A stretch of DNA of 43,973 nt from Microbulbifer taiwanensis (GTDB lineage Bacteria > Pseudomonadota > Gammaproteobacteria > Pseudomonadales > Cellvibrionaceae), in contig NZ_JACZFR010000040.1 in assembly GCF_014904815.1 (NCBI RefSeq), forward strand, positions 1 through 43,973, given 5' to 3'. A program made the position numbers and the translations under genes. Shown here in pieces: positions 17,729-25,956 of the stretch. The notes beneath the pieces are model-generated. The model did not search any database, was not told the DNA's origin, and was given only the letters and a program-made list of their open reading frames with translations. Positions within the stretch are counted from its first letter, which is position 1. Each line of letters starts with the position of its first letter.

Positions 17729-18517
17729 ATGAGTGCACTTTTCGATCTGAGCGGCAGGGTGGCACTGGTCACCGGTGCCACCCACGGTCTCGGTATGTCC
17801 ATGGCGGAGGGACTCGGCAAGGCCGGCGCCAGGCTGGTCATCAGTGGGCACTCCTCCCGGGAAAAGCTCGACAGTGCCGTGGCGCAGCTGCAGGAAAAAG
17901 GCTTCGACGCTCACGGCTACCTGTTCGACGTCACCGACGAAGCACAGGTAGCCGATGCCGTGGGACAGATTGAAAGCGAAGTCGCACCCATCGATATACT
18001 GGTGAACAATGCCGGTATCATCAAGCGGGTACCCCTGCTGGAGATGGAGCTATCCGAGTGGAAGCAGGTGATCGATACAGATCTGACCGGCGTTTTCACC
18101 ATGAGTCGCCCGGTGGTGCGGCGCATGATCGAGCGCGGTGCCGGCAAGGTCATCAATATCTGCTCCATGATGAGTGAACTCGGCCGCAACAGTGTTGGTG
18201 CCTACGCCGCGGCCAAGGGCGGGCTGAAAATGTTGACCCGCAATATGGCCACCGAGTGGGCCGGACACAATATCCAGGTCAACGGCATAGGGCCGGGCTA
18301 TTTTGCCACCAGCCAGACAGCGCCCATCCGTGTCGACGGCCATCCCTTCAACGACTTTATCATCAGCCGCACGCCGGCCGGCCGCTGGGGTAATCCGGAA
18401 GACCTGCAGGGAACCGCAATATTCCTCGCCAGCGATGCCAGTAATTTTGTCACCGGCCAGATCGTCTATGTGGACGGCGGTATTCTGGCGACCATTGGCA
18501 AACCATCCAACGAATAA
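17729..18517 (+). CDS. kduD: 2-deoxy-D-gluconate 3-dehydrogenase / DKII reductase (KduD)
   Basis: A 262-residue SDR that reduces 2,5-diketo-3-deoxygluconate to KDG. The cofactor motif TGATHGLGMSMAEGLGKAG is near residues 14-32, NNAGIIKR near 93-100, and the active site is Ser in NICSMMSE with Tyr159 and Lys163 in YAAAK. The ending FVTGQIVYVDGGILATIG is typical. Pairing with kduI fixes the role. An AGAGG ribosome site lies in the leader after the REP-like hairpin. Confidence 0.92.
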   Translation: MSALFDLSGRVALVTGATHGLGMSMAEGLGKAGARLVISGHSSREKLDSAVAQLQEKGFDAHGYLFDVTDEAQVADAVGQIESEVAPIDILVNNAGIIKRVPLLEMELSEWKQVIDTDLTGVFTMSRPVVRRMIERGAGKVINICSMMSELGRNSVGAYAAAKGGLKMLTRNMATEWAGHNIQVNGIGPGYFATSQTAPIRVDGHPFNDFIISRTPAGRWGNPEDLQGTAIFLASDASNFVTGQIVYVDGGILATIGKPSNE

Positions 18518-18597
18518 GCCAGGTAATCGCGGGCCGGAGAAACAGAACTGTAAGCGCAGCGAGGCGGCCGTCCACCCCGCCCCTCCTGCATTTATTT

Positions 18598-20091
18598 TCA
18601 GGCGAGGCTCTCTTCCAGCCTGGTTTGCAGTGCCGGCAGGACACCTTGCTCTTTAAGCGATGCCAGCCAGGCAGTGAGTGCGCTGTGCAACCGCTGGCTG
18701 TGCTGCAGATCGTCGCCGAATACCGGCGCAAACTGCAGGAATGCCGTGGCCAGCTCGTACGTATTGTCGCCGCAGCTGTCGCAAATGGATTTCAGCTGTC
18801 GTGCCAGCGGATCGGACACCTCGATGGCATTACCGGCATCGTCCACCGCGGAGACATAGCGGATCCAGCACGCCAGCGCGAAGGTCAGCAGATCGATGGA
18901 ACCGCCGCTTTGCAGCTGGTGGCGCAGTGTGCCTAGCCAGCGCTGGGGAATTTTCTGCGAGCCGTCCATCGCGATCTGCCAGGTGCGGTGGCGCAGGGCG
19001 CGGTTGGAGAAACGTTCCAGCAGTTGCCGCTGGTATTCTTCCAGGTCGAATTCCGCCGGGGCTGCAACGGAGTCACTGGCTTCGTTGGCGAGAAACTGCC
19101 GCGCCAATGCGGCGAAGGCCGGTTCGGCCATCACATCGGCAATCGTCTCGAAGCCGGCCAGATAGCCGCTGTAGGCGAGCATGGAGTGGCAGCCGTTCAG
19201 CAGGCGCAGCTTGATCAGTTCGTAGGCTTCTACATCTTCCACGAATGTGGCACCGACGCTGCCCCAGTCCGGGTGGCCGCGCAGGAAACTGTCCTGGATA
19301 ACCCATTGGCTGAAAGGTTCGGCCATCACCGCGGCGTTGTCGCGCACACCGAGAATCCCTTCCAGGCGGTCGCGGTCTGCATCCGTAGTGGCCGGAACAA
19401 TTCGATCGATCATGGTACTGGGGCAGCGAGTATTCCCGTGCATCCATTCCGCCAGTTGCGGATCCACCCGGCTGGCCAGAGCAAACACTACCCGCTCAAG
19501 CAGTTTGCCATTGGCGGGGAGGTTGTCGCAGGAGAGCAGTGTGAATCCGGGCAGGCCCCTCTCTTTACGCCGTTGCAGCGCATAGACAATAAATCCCAGC
19601 GCGCTCCTGGGCGAATGTGGATTGGCGAGGTCGTGCCGGATATCCGGGTGGTCGAAATTCAATTCGCCACTGGCGGGGTCGTGGCAGTAGCCTTTCTCAG
19701 TAATGGTCAGCGAGACAATGCGAATCTCTTCCGCCGTCATGGCATCCAGCAGCGCGCGCGGGTTTTCCGGCGCGACAAGCACCTCCCGCACACAGCCGAT
19801 CACTCGCACCTCTTCCCCGGCGTTGCTCTTTTCGACCAGCGAGTAGAGGTGATCCTGGGGCGCCAGCTGGTCGCGCACCGTCGGCGAGCGCAGGCTGGCG
19901 GCGACTATGCCCCAGTCGCGCGCGCCGCGCTCCAGCACCTGCTCCGTGTACCAGGCCTGGTGGGCGCGGTGGAAGGCGCCGATACCCAGATGCACGATAC
20001 CGGTCGTGACTTCACTGCGGTCGTAGGCCGGCACTGTTACCGTGTCCGGCAACAGCTCCAGCGTCTTCTTGTTCAGTATTTTCTCGCTCAT
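18598..20091 (-). CDS. uxuB: mannitol dehydrogenase-family uronate reductase (fructuronate/tagaturonate reductase)
   Basis: A 497-residue polyol-specific long-chain dehydrogenase. The N-terminal GIVHLGIGAFHRAHQAWYTE and the catalytic region KLRLLNGCHSMLAYSG are those of mannitol dehydrogenase/UxuB proteins, and length is close to E. coli UxuB (486). Canonical UxaB (tagaturonate reductase) has a different N-terminal pattern. Together with uxaC (shared transcript, 122-base gap) it reduces the keto-uronate made by UxaC. Because the window has uxaA but not uxuA, it may act on tagaturonate here, so the symbol names the subfamily and not a proven substrate. The ATG at 20091 follows GGGGAAAG. Confidence 0.8.
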   Translation of the reverse strand: MSEKILNKKTLELLPDTVTVPAYDRSEVTTGIVHLGIGAFHRAHQAWYTEQVLERGARDWGIVAASLRSPTVRDQLAPQDHLYSLVEKSNAGEEVRVIGCVREVLVAPENPRALLDAMTAEEIRIVSLTITEKGYCHDPASGELNFDHPDIRHDLANPHSPRSALGFIVYALQRRKERGLPGFTLLSCDNLPANGKLLERVVFALASRVDPQLAEWMHGNTRCPSTMIDRIVPATTDADRDRLEGILGVRDNAAVMAEPFSQWVIQDSFLRGHPDWGSVGATFVEDVEAYELIKLRLLNGCHSMLAYSGYLAGFETIADVMAEPAFAALARQFLANEASDSVAAPAEFDLEEYQRQLLERFSNRALRHRTWQIAMDGSQKIPQRWLGTLRHQLQSGGSIDLLTFALACWIRYVSAVDDAGNAIEVSDPLARQLKSICDSCGDNTYELATAFLQFAPVFGDDLQHSQRLHSALTAWLASLKEQGVLPALQTRLEESLA

Positions 20092-20111
20092 AGGCTTTCC
20101 CCAAGTCCCCT

Positions 20112-20188
20112 TGTAGGAGCAGCCGGCGGCCGCGATCGATTTCCGGGGTTTCCTACTGCTTCGATCGCGGCCATGGGCCGCTCCTGCA
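20112..20188. repeat. GTAGGAGC-type BIME-like inverted repeat between uxuB and uxaC
   Basis: TGTAGGAGCAGCCGGCGGCC and GGCCATGGGCCGCTCCTGCA form the outer arms, with CGCGATCGA/TCGATCGCG nearer the loop. The same structure is at 28737-28828. Solo arms are at 24021-24037 and 29614-29631. Confidence 0.6.
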
Positions 20189-20213
20189 GCACAATCCGCC
20201 ATTTTCGCTTTTT

Positions 20214-21629
20214 CTAGAGCTTGTAGGCCCGCTTCGCCAGCGCATAACTCAGGTCGTGTGCCAGCTCAAAGGCCTCGTCCTCCTGCAGGCGGTGATCGGC
20301 CACCAGCTGGGCGAGGAAGCCACAGTCCATGCGTCGCGCCACATCGTGACGGGCGGGAATGGACAGGAAAGCGCGGGTATCGTCGTTGAAGCCGACGGTG
20401 TTGTAGAAGCCGGCAGTTTCCGTCACCTGCTCGCGGAAGCGGCGCATACCTTCGGGGCTGTCGTGGAACCACCAGGACGGGCCCAGTTTCAGCGCCGGGT
20501 AATGCCCGGCCAGCGGTGCCAGTTCGCGGCTGTAGCTGGTTTCGTCGAGAGTGAACAGGATGATGGTCAGTTCCGGTTCGTTGCCCACCGCTTCCAGCAG
20601 CGGGCGCAATGCGTGTACATAATCCGTGCGCGACGGAATATCCGCACCCTTGTCGCGACCGTAGCGCTGGAAGAGCAGTGGGTTGTGATTGCGCACGGAG
20701 CCGGGATGTATCTGCATCACCAGCCCGTCGTCGAGGCTCATGCGCGCCATCTCTGTCAGCATCTGGCCGCGGAAAAGTTCCGCGTCCGCGGCATTGGCGC
20801 TGCCGTGGCGCACGCGCCCGAACAGCGCTTCCGCGTCGGCGCGGCTCAGGTTGGCGGTGTTGGCTGTCGGGTGGCCGTGGTCGGTGGAAGTGGCCCCCAT
20901 GCGCCTGAAGAATTCGCGGCGATTGCGCAGCGCTGCCAGGTAACCGGCGTAACTGCCGGTATCCTCACCGGTCATTTCCGCCAGCCTGCTCAGGTTGTTG
21001 GCGAAGCCCTCGTAGTCCGGGTCCAGCACCGGGTCGGGGCGATAGGCGGTTATCACGCGCCCGCTCCAGCCACTGTCGAGAATTTTCTGGTGGTGGTGCA
21101 GATCGTCCAGCGGCGACTCGGTGGTGGCAATCACTTCGATATTGAAGCGCTCGAACAGCGCGCGCGGCAGGAATTCCGGCTTTTTCAGCATGCTGTCGAT
21201 ACGCTCGTAGTAGCGCTCGGCGGTGCGGCCGTCCAGGGCGACATCCAGCTCGAATACATCGTGGAACACGGTGTCCAGCCACATGCGCGATGGCGTACCG
21301 CGGAAGAGGTGATAGTTTTCGGCGAGACGCTGCCAGATGGCGCGTGGGTCCGTCTCCGCTGGCGTGCCTTCGCGGCCGGGAATGCCGAGGCTTTCCAGGG
21401 ACACGCCCTGGCTGTAGAGCATGCGGAAGACATAGTGGTCCGGTTTGATCAGCAGATCGGCCGGGTTGCCGAACGGCTGGTTGTCCGCAAACCAGGCCGG
21501 GTCCGTGTGCCCGTGCGGGCTGATGATCGGCAGGTCTTTGACGCTCTCGTAGAGCTTGCGCGCAATATCCCGACTGCTGGAGTCGGATGGAAACAGGCGA
21601 TCTGGGTGCAGTAGCAGAGGGCGTGTCAT
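20214..21629 (-). CDS. uxaC: glucuronate/galacturonate isomerase
   Basis: A 471-residue metal-dependent amidohydrolase-fold isomerase converting galacturonate to tagaturonate (and glucuronate to fructuronate). The start MTRPLLLHPDRLFP, the ISPHGHTDPAWF metal-binding motif and the DYVHALRPLLEAVGNEP segment are typical of UxaC, as is the length. It is first in a minus-strand pair with the UxuB-type reductase and divergent from kdgK across a 302-bp structured region. With UxuB, UxaA and KdgK it completes the galacturonate route to KDPG apart from the aldolase. Confidence 0.93.
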   Translation of the reverse strand: MTRPLLLHPDRLFPSDSSSRDIARKLYESVKDLPIISPHGHTDPAWFADNQPFGNPADLLIKPDHYVFRMLYSQGVSLESLGIPGREGTPAETDPRAIWQRLAENYHLFRGTPSRMWLDTVFHDVFELDVALDGRTAERYYERIDSMLKKPEFLPRALFERFNIEVIATTESPLDDLHHHQKILDSGWSGRVITAYRPDPVLDPDYEGFANNLSRLAEMTGEDTGSYAGYLAALRNRREFFRRMGATSTDHGHPTANTANLSRADAEALFGRVRHGSANAADAELFRGQMLTEMARMSLDDGLVMQIHPGSVRNHNPLLFQRYGRDKGADIPSRTDYVHALRPLLEAVGNEPELTIILFTLDETSYSRELAPLAGHYPALKLGPSWWFHDSPEGMRRFREQVTETAGFYNTVGFNDDTRAFLSIPARHDVARRMDCGFLAQLVADHRLQEDEAFELAHDLSYALAKRAYKL

Positions 21630-21931
21630 AGGAGTTGCTCTTCTTATGGAATCCGTCTTCTAAGCTTAACGCGGTAATGTCCGGTAAGTAGGTCCTCCCG
21701 GGTCTATCCCGCGGCTTCCGATAAAAAGCCGCGCCGAAAAAGGCCCTGCCCCAGTCGGGGCGGGGGGCGTATGCGGCATTACTCCCCGGCAGGCAGGGCC
21801 GGCCGCATCAGGCGTGGAGAAACCCAGCAATGGAACTGGAGTTGCCATGGTGCCAAAAATTGGTTATACCGGTCAACCGTTTATGGTAAGGCCTAAATCC
21901 AACGGTCTGGGTTCAGAATAAGGAGAGACGT
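21630..21931. other. divergent uxaC-kdgK intergenic region with strong secondary structure
   Basis: These 302 bp have no gene. A hairpin CGCGGCTT/AAGCCGCG lies at 21710-21733. A larger imperfect structure has outer arms GGCCCTGCC (21742-21750) and GGCAGGGCC (21792-21800), with CCCC/GGGG pairing inside. Near kdgK are two operator-like words, described separately. I recognise no riboswitch class. Confidence 0.5.
21860..21896. promoter_or_regulatory. candidate GntR operators upstream of kdgK
   Basis: TTGGTTATACCGG at 21860-21872 fits TTGGTnnnACCrr. TATGGTAAGGCCTAA at 21882-21896 repeats the TGGTAAGGC word seen twice in front of uxaA. Both lie within 75 bases of the kdgK start. Confidence 0.5.
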
Positions 21932-22891
21932 GTGAAAATTGCCGCCCTGGGGGAAGTCATGGTCGAGTTGGCGCCACACAGTGTTCAGGGGGCAGGAACT
22001 GCACTGATGGCGCAGTCCTATGCTGGCGATACCTACAACACCGCGGTCTATATGGCGCGCAGCGGCGTCCAGGTCAGCTATGTAACCCTGTTGGGCGACG
22101 ATCCCTTCAGCGAGCAGATACTGCAGCGGATGCGCGGGGAGGGCATAGAGACCTCGGCCATAGAGCAGCTGCCGGGACGCTGCCCGGGTCTCTACGCGAT
22201 TCAGAACAGCGCCGATGGCGAACGCCACTTCACATACTGGCGCGGTGAGTCGCCGGCGCGGGAGCTGTTTGCCGATTCTGAAGCGCGGGCGCGCCTTAGG
22301 TCCTGCCTGCTGCCGATGGACTACCTGTATCTCTCCGGTATCACCCTGGCTATCATGGCTCCCGAGGCTCGTGAGCACTTACTAGCTTTCCTGGTGGCGT
22401 TCCGCGGCCAGGGCGGTCGCGTCGCTTTCGACAGCAACTATCGGTCGCGGCTGTGGCAGTCCCGTGACGCCGCGCGCGCGACGCTGACCGCCTTCCTGCC
22501 GCAGACGGATATCGCCCTGCTGACCTTCGAGGACGAGCAGTCGCTCTGGGGCGACCGCAACGCGGGCCGCTGCCTGGATCGCAACGGGCGCTACCGGCTG
22601 GCCGAGCTGGTGCTGAAGCGCGGCGCGGACTCGGTGTTGCTGCAATACGATGGCGAGCTGAGCGCCATTGACGTTCCCCCGGTGGCGGATGTGGTCGACA
22701 CCACCGGCGCCGGCGATGCCTTCAACGCTGGCTACCTGGCTGCGCGCCTGCAGGGCGCCGAGCCGGAGTCGGCGGTGTGTGCCGGCAACCGCTGTGCCGC
22801 CGCGGTTATCCGTCACCGCGGTGCGATTATTCCGGCGGCCCAGTTCTGCCTGCAGGTCGCCAGTACCGCACCGCGCCTGGTGCGCGCCTGA
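21932..22891 (+). CDS. kdgK: 2-keto-3-deoxygluconate kinase
   Basis: A 319-residue PfkB-family sugar kinase producing KDPG from KDG and ATP. The start is GTG at 21932, with AGGAGAG just upstream. The N-terminal GEVMVELAP, the GDTYNTAVYMAR substrate loop and the C-terminal DTTGAGDAFNAG signature with catalytic Asp262 are intact. It collects the products of both the KduI/KduD and UxaC/UxuB/UxaA branches. The KDPG aldolase (Eda) needed next is not in the window. Confidence 0.93.
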   Translation: MKIAALGEVMVELAPHSVQGAGTALMAQSYAGDTYNTAVYMARSGVQVSYVTLLGDDPFSEQILQRMRGEGIETSAIEQLPGRCPGLYAIQNSADGERHFTYWRGESPARELFADSEARARLRSCLLPMDYLYLSGITLAIMAPEAREHLLAFLVAFRGQGGRVAFDSNYRSRLWQSRDAARATLTAFLPQTDIALLTFEDEQSLWGDRNAGRCLDRNGRYRLAELVLKRGADSVLLQYDGELSAIDVPPVADVVDTTGAGDAFNAGYLAARLQGAEPESAVCAGNRCAAAVIRHRGAIIPAAQFCLQVASTAPRLVRA

Positions 22892-22935
22892 AGACTGCCG
22901 CTGTGGCATTGCACCCCGCGACCACTGCGGATAGA

Positions 22936-22962
22936 ATGGTAAGACCAATTTGGTCTGCCGAA
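22936..22962. promoter_or_regulatory. perfect GntR-type operator upstream of the TRAP transporter
   Basis: TGGTAAGACCA (22937-22947) is an exact TGGT-nnn-ACCA palindrome, immediately followed by TTGGTCTGCCGAA (22950-22962). The pair sits about 65-85 bases before dctP and is the best operator match in the window. Confidence 0.6.
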
Positions 22963-23023
22963 CCGGCGACAAGCCGGCCGACAATAAGCCTGTAGCGATA
23001 ATAATAGAGAGCAGGTAGAGAAG

Positions 23024-24007
23024 ATGAAGAAGAGAACACTGCCCCTCAAGGTGGCGGTTATGGCGCTGCTGCTTTTGATCGGCAGCTGCGGCTTCAAGCC
23101 GTCGCAGACGGCGTTGAAGCTGGCCCACACACTGGACCAGCAGCACTCGGTGCACCGGGCCATGGAGTTTATGGACCGGCGACTGCGGGTGCTGTCCGGC
23201 GACAGCATGCGTATCGATATCTATCCCGGCGGCCAGCTGGGCAGCGAGCGCGAGCTGATCGAGTTGCTGCAGATCGGCAGCCTGGCGATGACCAAGGTCT
23301 CCGCCAGTCCCATGGAGGGCTTTGTGCCGGAACTGAAAGTCTTCAACCTGCCCTATGTTTTCCGCGATTCAGACCATTTCTGGAAAGTCCTGCAGAGCGA
23401 CATAGGCCGGGAACTGCTGGTGGCCGGTGAGCGCGCGCGCCTGCGCGGCCTCGGTTACTTCGACGCCGGCAGTCGCAGCTTTTACGTCAACGACAGGCCC
23501 ATCCACACACCGGCGGACCTGAACGGTCTCAAGATCCGCGTGCAGAACAGCCAGACCGCCATCAAGATGGTCAACACCCTCGGCGGCGCGGCGACACCGG
23601 TCAGCTGGGGCGAACTCTACACGGCCCTGCAACAGGGGGTGGTCGAGGGGGCGGAAAACAATCCGCCCAGTTTCTATCTATCCAAGCACTACGAAGTCTC
23701 CAAGTACTACACCCTCGACGAACACACCTATGTGCCGGATATGTTGTTGATCAGCACCGAGGTGTGGAAAAAACTCGACCGCCGGCAACAGGCCTGGCTG
23801 CAGCAGGCGGTGGAGGAGGCGGTCGCCTACCAGCGCACCCTGTGGCAGGAGTCCACGCGCGAATCGCTGGCGGCAGTGGAGGCGGCAGGCGTGCAGGTGA
23901 TCTATCCCGACAAGCAACCGTTTATCGATGCGGTGCAGCCACTGCACGCGAGTTTCGAAGGCACCGACGTGGGTGAACTGCTGGCGCAGATAGCCCGGGT
24001 TCAATAA
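23024..24007 (+). CDS. dctP: TRAP transporter solute-binding protein (DctP family)
   Basis: A 327-residue periplasmic binding protein for an organic acid, here probably a uronate or unsaturated di-uronate. It has a lipoprotein-like leader ending LLLLIGSC, so it may be anchored. DctP features are clear: IDIYPGGQLGSERELIELLQIGSLAM, LKIRVQNSQTAIKMVNTLGG with the conserved Arg that salt-bridges the carboxylate, and PVSWGELYTALQQGVVEGAENNP. It is followed by the small and large permease genes. A match to gluconate/uronate TRAP binding proteins is inferred from context. Confidence 0.92.
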   Translation: MKKRTLPLKVAVMALLLLIGSCGFKPSQTALKLAHTLDQQHSVHRAMEFMDRRLRVLSGDSMRIDIYPGGQLGSERELIELLQIGSLAMTKVSASPMEGFVPELKVFNLPYVFRDSDHFWKVLQSDIGRELLVAGERARLRGLGYFDAGSRSFYVNDRPIHTPADLNGLKIRVQNSQTAIKMVNTLGGAATPVSWGELYTALQQGVVEGAENNPPSFYLSKHYEVSKYYTLDEHTYVPDMLLISTEVWKKLDRRQQAWLQQAVEEAVAYQRTLWQESTRESLAAVEAAGVQVIYPDKQPFIDAVQPLHASFEGTDVGELLAQIARVQ

Positions 24008-24020
24008 AAGTTAAAAAAAT

Positions 24021-24037
24021 GCCCCGCCGCTCCTACA
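24021..24037. repeat. solo arm of the GTAGGAGC repeat between dctP and dctQ
   Basis: GCCCCGCCGCTCCTACA matches one arm of the inverted repeats at 20112-20188 and 28737-28828. No partner arm is nearby. A second solo arm (TTGTAGGAACGGCGGGG) is at 29614-29631 between the CE12 and PL1 genes. Confidence 0.5.
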
Positions 24038-24083
24038 GAAAAACCAAGGCGAAACCCGATAAATACAAGAAGGTAACGCAGAG

Positions 24084-24605
24084 ATGCTAATGCAAAGAAT
24101 AGACCGGCTGCTGGAACTGCTGCTGGGCAGTCTGTTGGCGCTGATGGTGCTGGATGTGACCTGGCAGATACTCACCCGCTTCCTGCCCATGAGCCCCAGC
24201 TCCTATACAGAAGAACTGGCCCGCTATCTGTTGGTGTGGATCGGTATTCTCGGCGCGGCCTATGCCTATCGCAGGCATTCCCACCTGGGCATCGACCTGC
24301 TGACCAATGCACTGCCGGAAAAGCTGCGTATCAAGGTCCGACTGCTGACCATCTGCCTGTGTTTCGCCTTTGCCGCATCGGTGATGGTATTTGGCGGTGT
24401 CCAGCTGGTACTGCTGACCTTCGAACTCAACCAGCTCTCCGCCGCGCTGAATGTACCGATGGGCTATGTCTACAGCGTGATTCCGCTGTCTGGGGGGCTC
24501 ATCTGCCTGTTCTGTATCGACCAACTGCTGCAGTTGGTGTTTGGGGGCAGCGCCGGGCGAGACGTTGTGGAGCAGTCTGCGGAACTGGCGTCCGCCCGGG
24601 GCTAG
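24084..24605 (+). CDS. dctQ: TRAP transporter small permease subunit (DctQ family)
   Basis: A 173-residue inner-membrane protein with four predicted hydrophobic segments (about residues 12-32, 48-66, 88-108, 126-148). The motif SYTEELARYLLVWIGILGAA is characteristic of DctQ. It starts 76 bases after dctP, the gap including a solo CGCTCCTACA arm, and precedes dctM by 16 bases. An ATG two codons later is an alternative start. Confidence 0.88.
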   Translation: MLMQRIDRLLELLLGSLLALMVLDVTWQILTRFLPMSPSSYTEELARYLLVWIGILGAAYAYRRHSHLGIDLLTNALPEKLRIKVRLLTICLCFAFAASVMVFGGVQLVLLTFELNQLSAALNVPMGYVYSVIPLSGGLICLFCIDQLLQLVFGGSAGRDVVEQSAELASARG

Positions 24606-24621
24606 GTAACAGGAGACCATC

Positions 24622-25923
24622 ATGGAAATTTCTATCGCCGTACTGCTGATCAGCTTCCTGGTCCTGCTCGCGCTCAATGTGCCCATTTCCATCAGTATTG
24701 GCGTGGCCACACTGCTGACCATGCTGGTCACCATAGATCCGTTGCCGGCATTGATTACCATGGCCCAGCGTATGGCCAGCGGTATCGACAGCTTTGCGCT
24801 GCTGGCGATTCCCTTCTTTATCCTTTCCGGTCTGCTGATGGGCAGCGGTGGTATTGCGCGGCGTATTATCGCCTTCGCGCGGGTACTCGTGGGCATGCTG
24901 CCCGGTGGCCTGGCATTTGTGAACATCATCAGTTGCACCCTGTTCGGTTCCATCTCCGGATCCGCAGTGGCGGCCACTTCAGCCATCGGCGGTTTCATGA
25001 TTCCGTCGATGAACAAAGAAGGCTACGACAAAAGTTTCAATACCGCCGTTACCGTCGCATCCTCCACTACCGGCCTGCTGATTCCGCCGAGCAATATCCT
25101 GATTATTTTCTCGCTGGCGAGCGGGGGCGTGTCCATCGCCGCACTGTTTATCGCCGGCTACCTGCCGGGGTTGATCCTGGCCCTGGGCCTGATGATGGTG
25201 TGCGGCATCTGGGCCAAGGCCAAGGGCTACCCGGTGGGTGAAGTGACACCCTGGCGCGAAGCCCTGGCGACAACCCTGGATGCCATCCCGAGTCTCTTCT
25301 TGGTGGTACTGGTGATCGGTGGCATCATCAGCGGCATATTTACCGCGACTGAGGCCAGCGCCATCGCGGTGCTCTATTCACTGTTGCTGTCGGTACTGAT
25401 TCACCGCGAGGTGAAGGTGCACCAGTTGCCGGGCATTTTCGTCAAGGCGGTAGAGACTACGGCGATAGTGATGTTCCTGATCGCCGCCTCCTCGGCCATG
25501 TCCTGGATTCTGTCCTACGAGAATATCCCGCAGACCATCAGCCAGGCGCTGATCACCATCAGCGAAAATCCGCTGCTGATACTGCTGACCATCAACCTGA
25601 TATTACTGGCCGTGGGTGCCTTTATGGATATGACCCCGGCAGTACTGATATTCACCCCGATTTTCCTGCCGGTGGTGACCGAGCTTGGCATGTCGCCGCT
25701 GCAGTTTGGCATAGTGATGATCCTGAACCTGTGCATAGGCCTGTGCACTCCGCCGGTGGGCAGCGTGCTGTTCGTCGGCGCCAGTATTGCCAAGACCTCC
25801 ATCACCAGCCTTATAAAACCGCTGCTGCCGATGTACGCGATGATGTTCCTGGTGTTGATACTGGTCACCTATGTGCCGGCGATCAGCGAATACCTGCCGC
25901 GCGCGCTGGGGCTTATCGACTGA
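24622..25923 (+). CDS. dctM: TRAP transporter large permease subunit (DctM family)
   Basis: A 433-residue inner-membrane protein of about 11-12 hydrophobic segments that uses the sodium gradient to import the substrate handed over by DctP. Typical blocks are IPFFILSGLLMGSGGIARRII, FGSISGSAVAATSAIGGFMIP, TTGLLIPPSNILIIFSLASG and NLCIGLCTPPVGSVLFVG. An AGGAG ribosome site precedes the ATG. Length is normal for the family. Confidence 0.93.
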   Translation: MEISIAVLLISFLVLLALNVPISISIGVATLLTMLVTIDPLPALITMAQRMASGIDSFALLAIPFFILSGLLMGSGGIARRIIAFARVLVGMLPGGLAFVNIISCTLFGSISGSAVAATSAIGGFMIPSMNKEGYDKSFNTAVTVASSTTGLLIPPSNILIIFSLASGGVSIAALFIAGYLPGLILALGLMMVCGIWAKAKGYPVGEVTPWREALATTLDAIPSLFLVVLVIGGIISGIFTATEASAIAVLYSLLLSVLIHREVKVHQLPGIFVKAVETTAIVMFLIAASSAMSWILSYENIPQTISQALITISENPLLILLTINLILLAVGAFMDMTPAVLIFTPIFLPVVTELGMSPLQFGIVMILNLCIGLCTPPVGSVLFVGASIAKTSITSLIKPLLPMYAMMFLVLILVTYVPAISEYLPRALGLID

Positions 25924-25956
25924 ATCCATCGATAGCGCTTAGGGAGGCAGGTTGCC

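Noticed and set aside
21710..21800. Riboswitch upstream of uxaC/kdgK
   Set aside because: The hairpins are strong but match no riboswitch class I know, and they are placed more like repeats than a 5' leader adjoining either gene.
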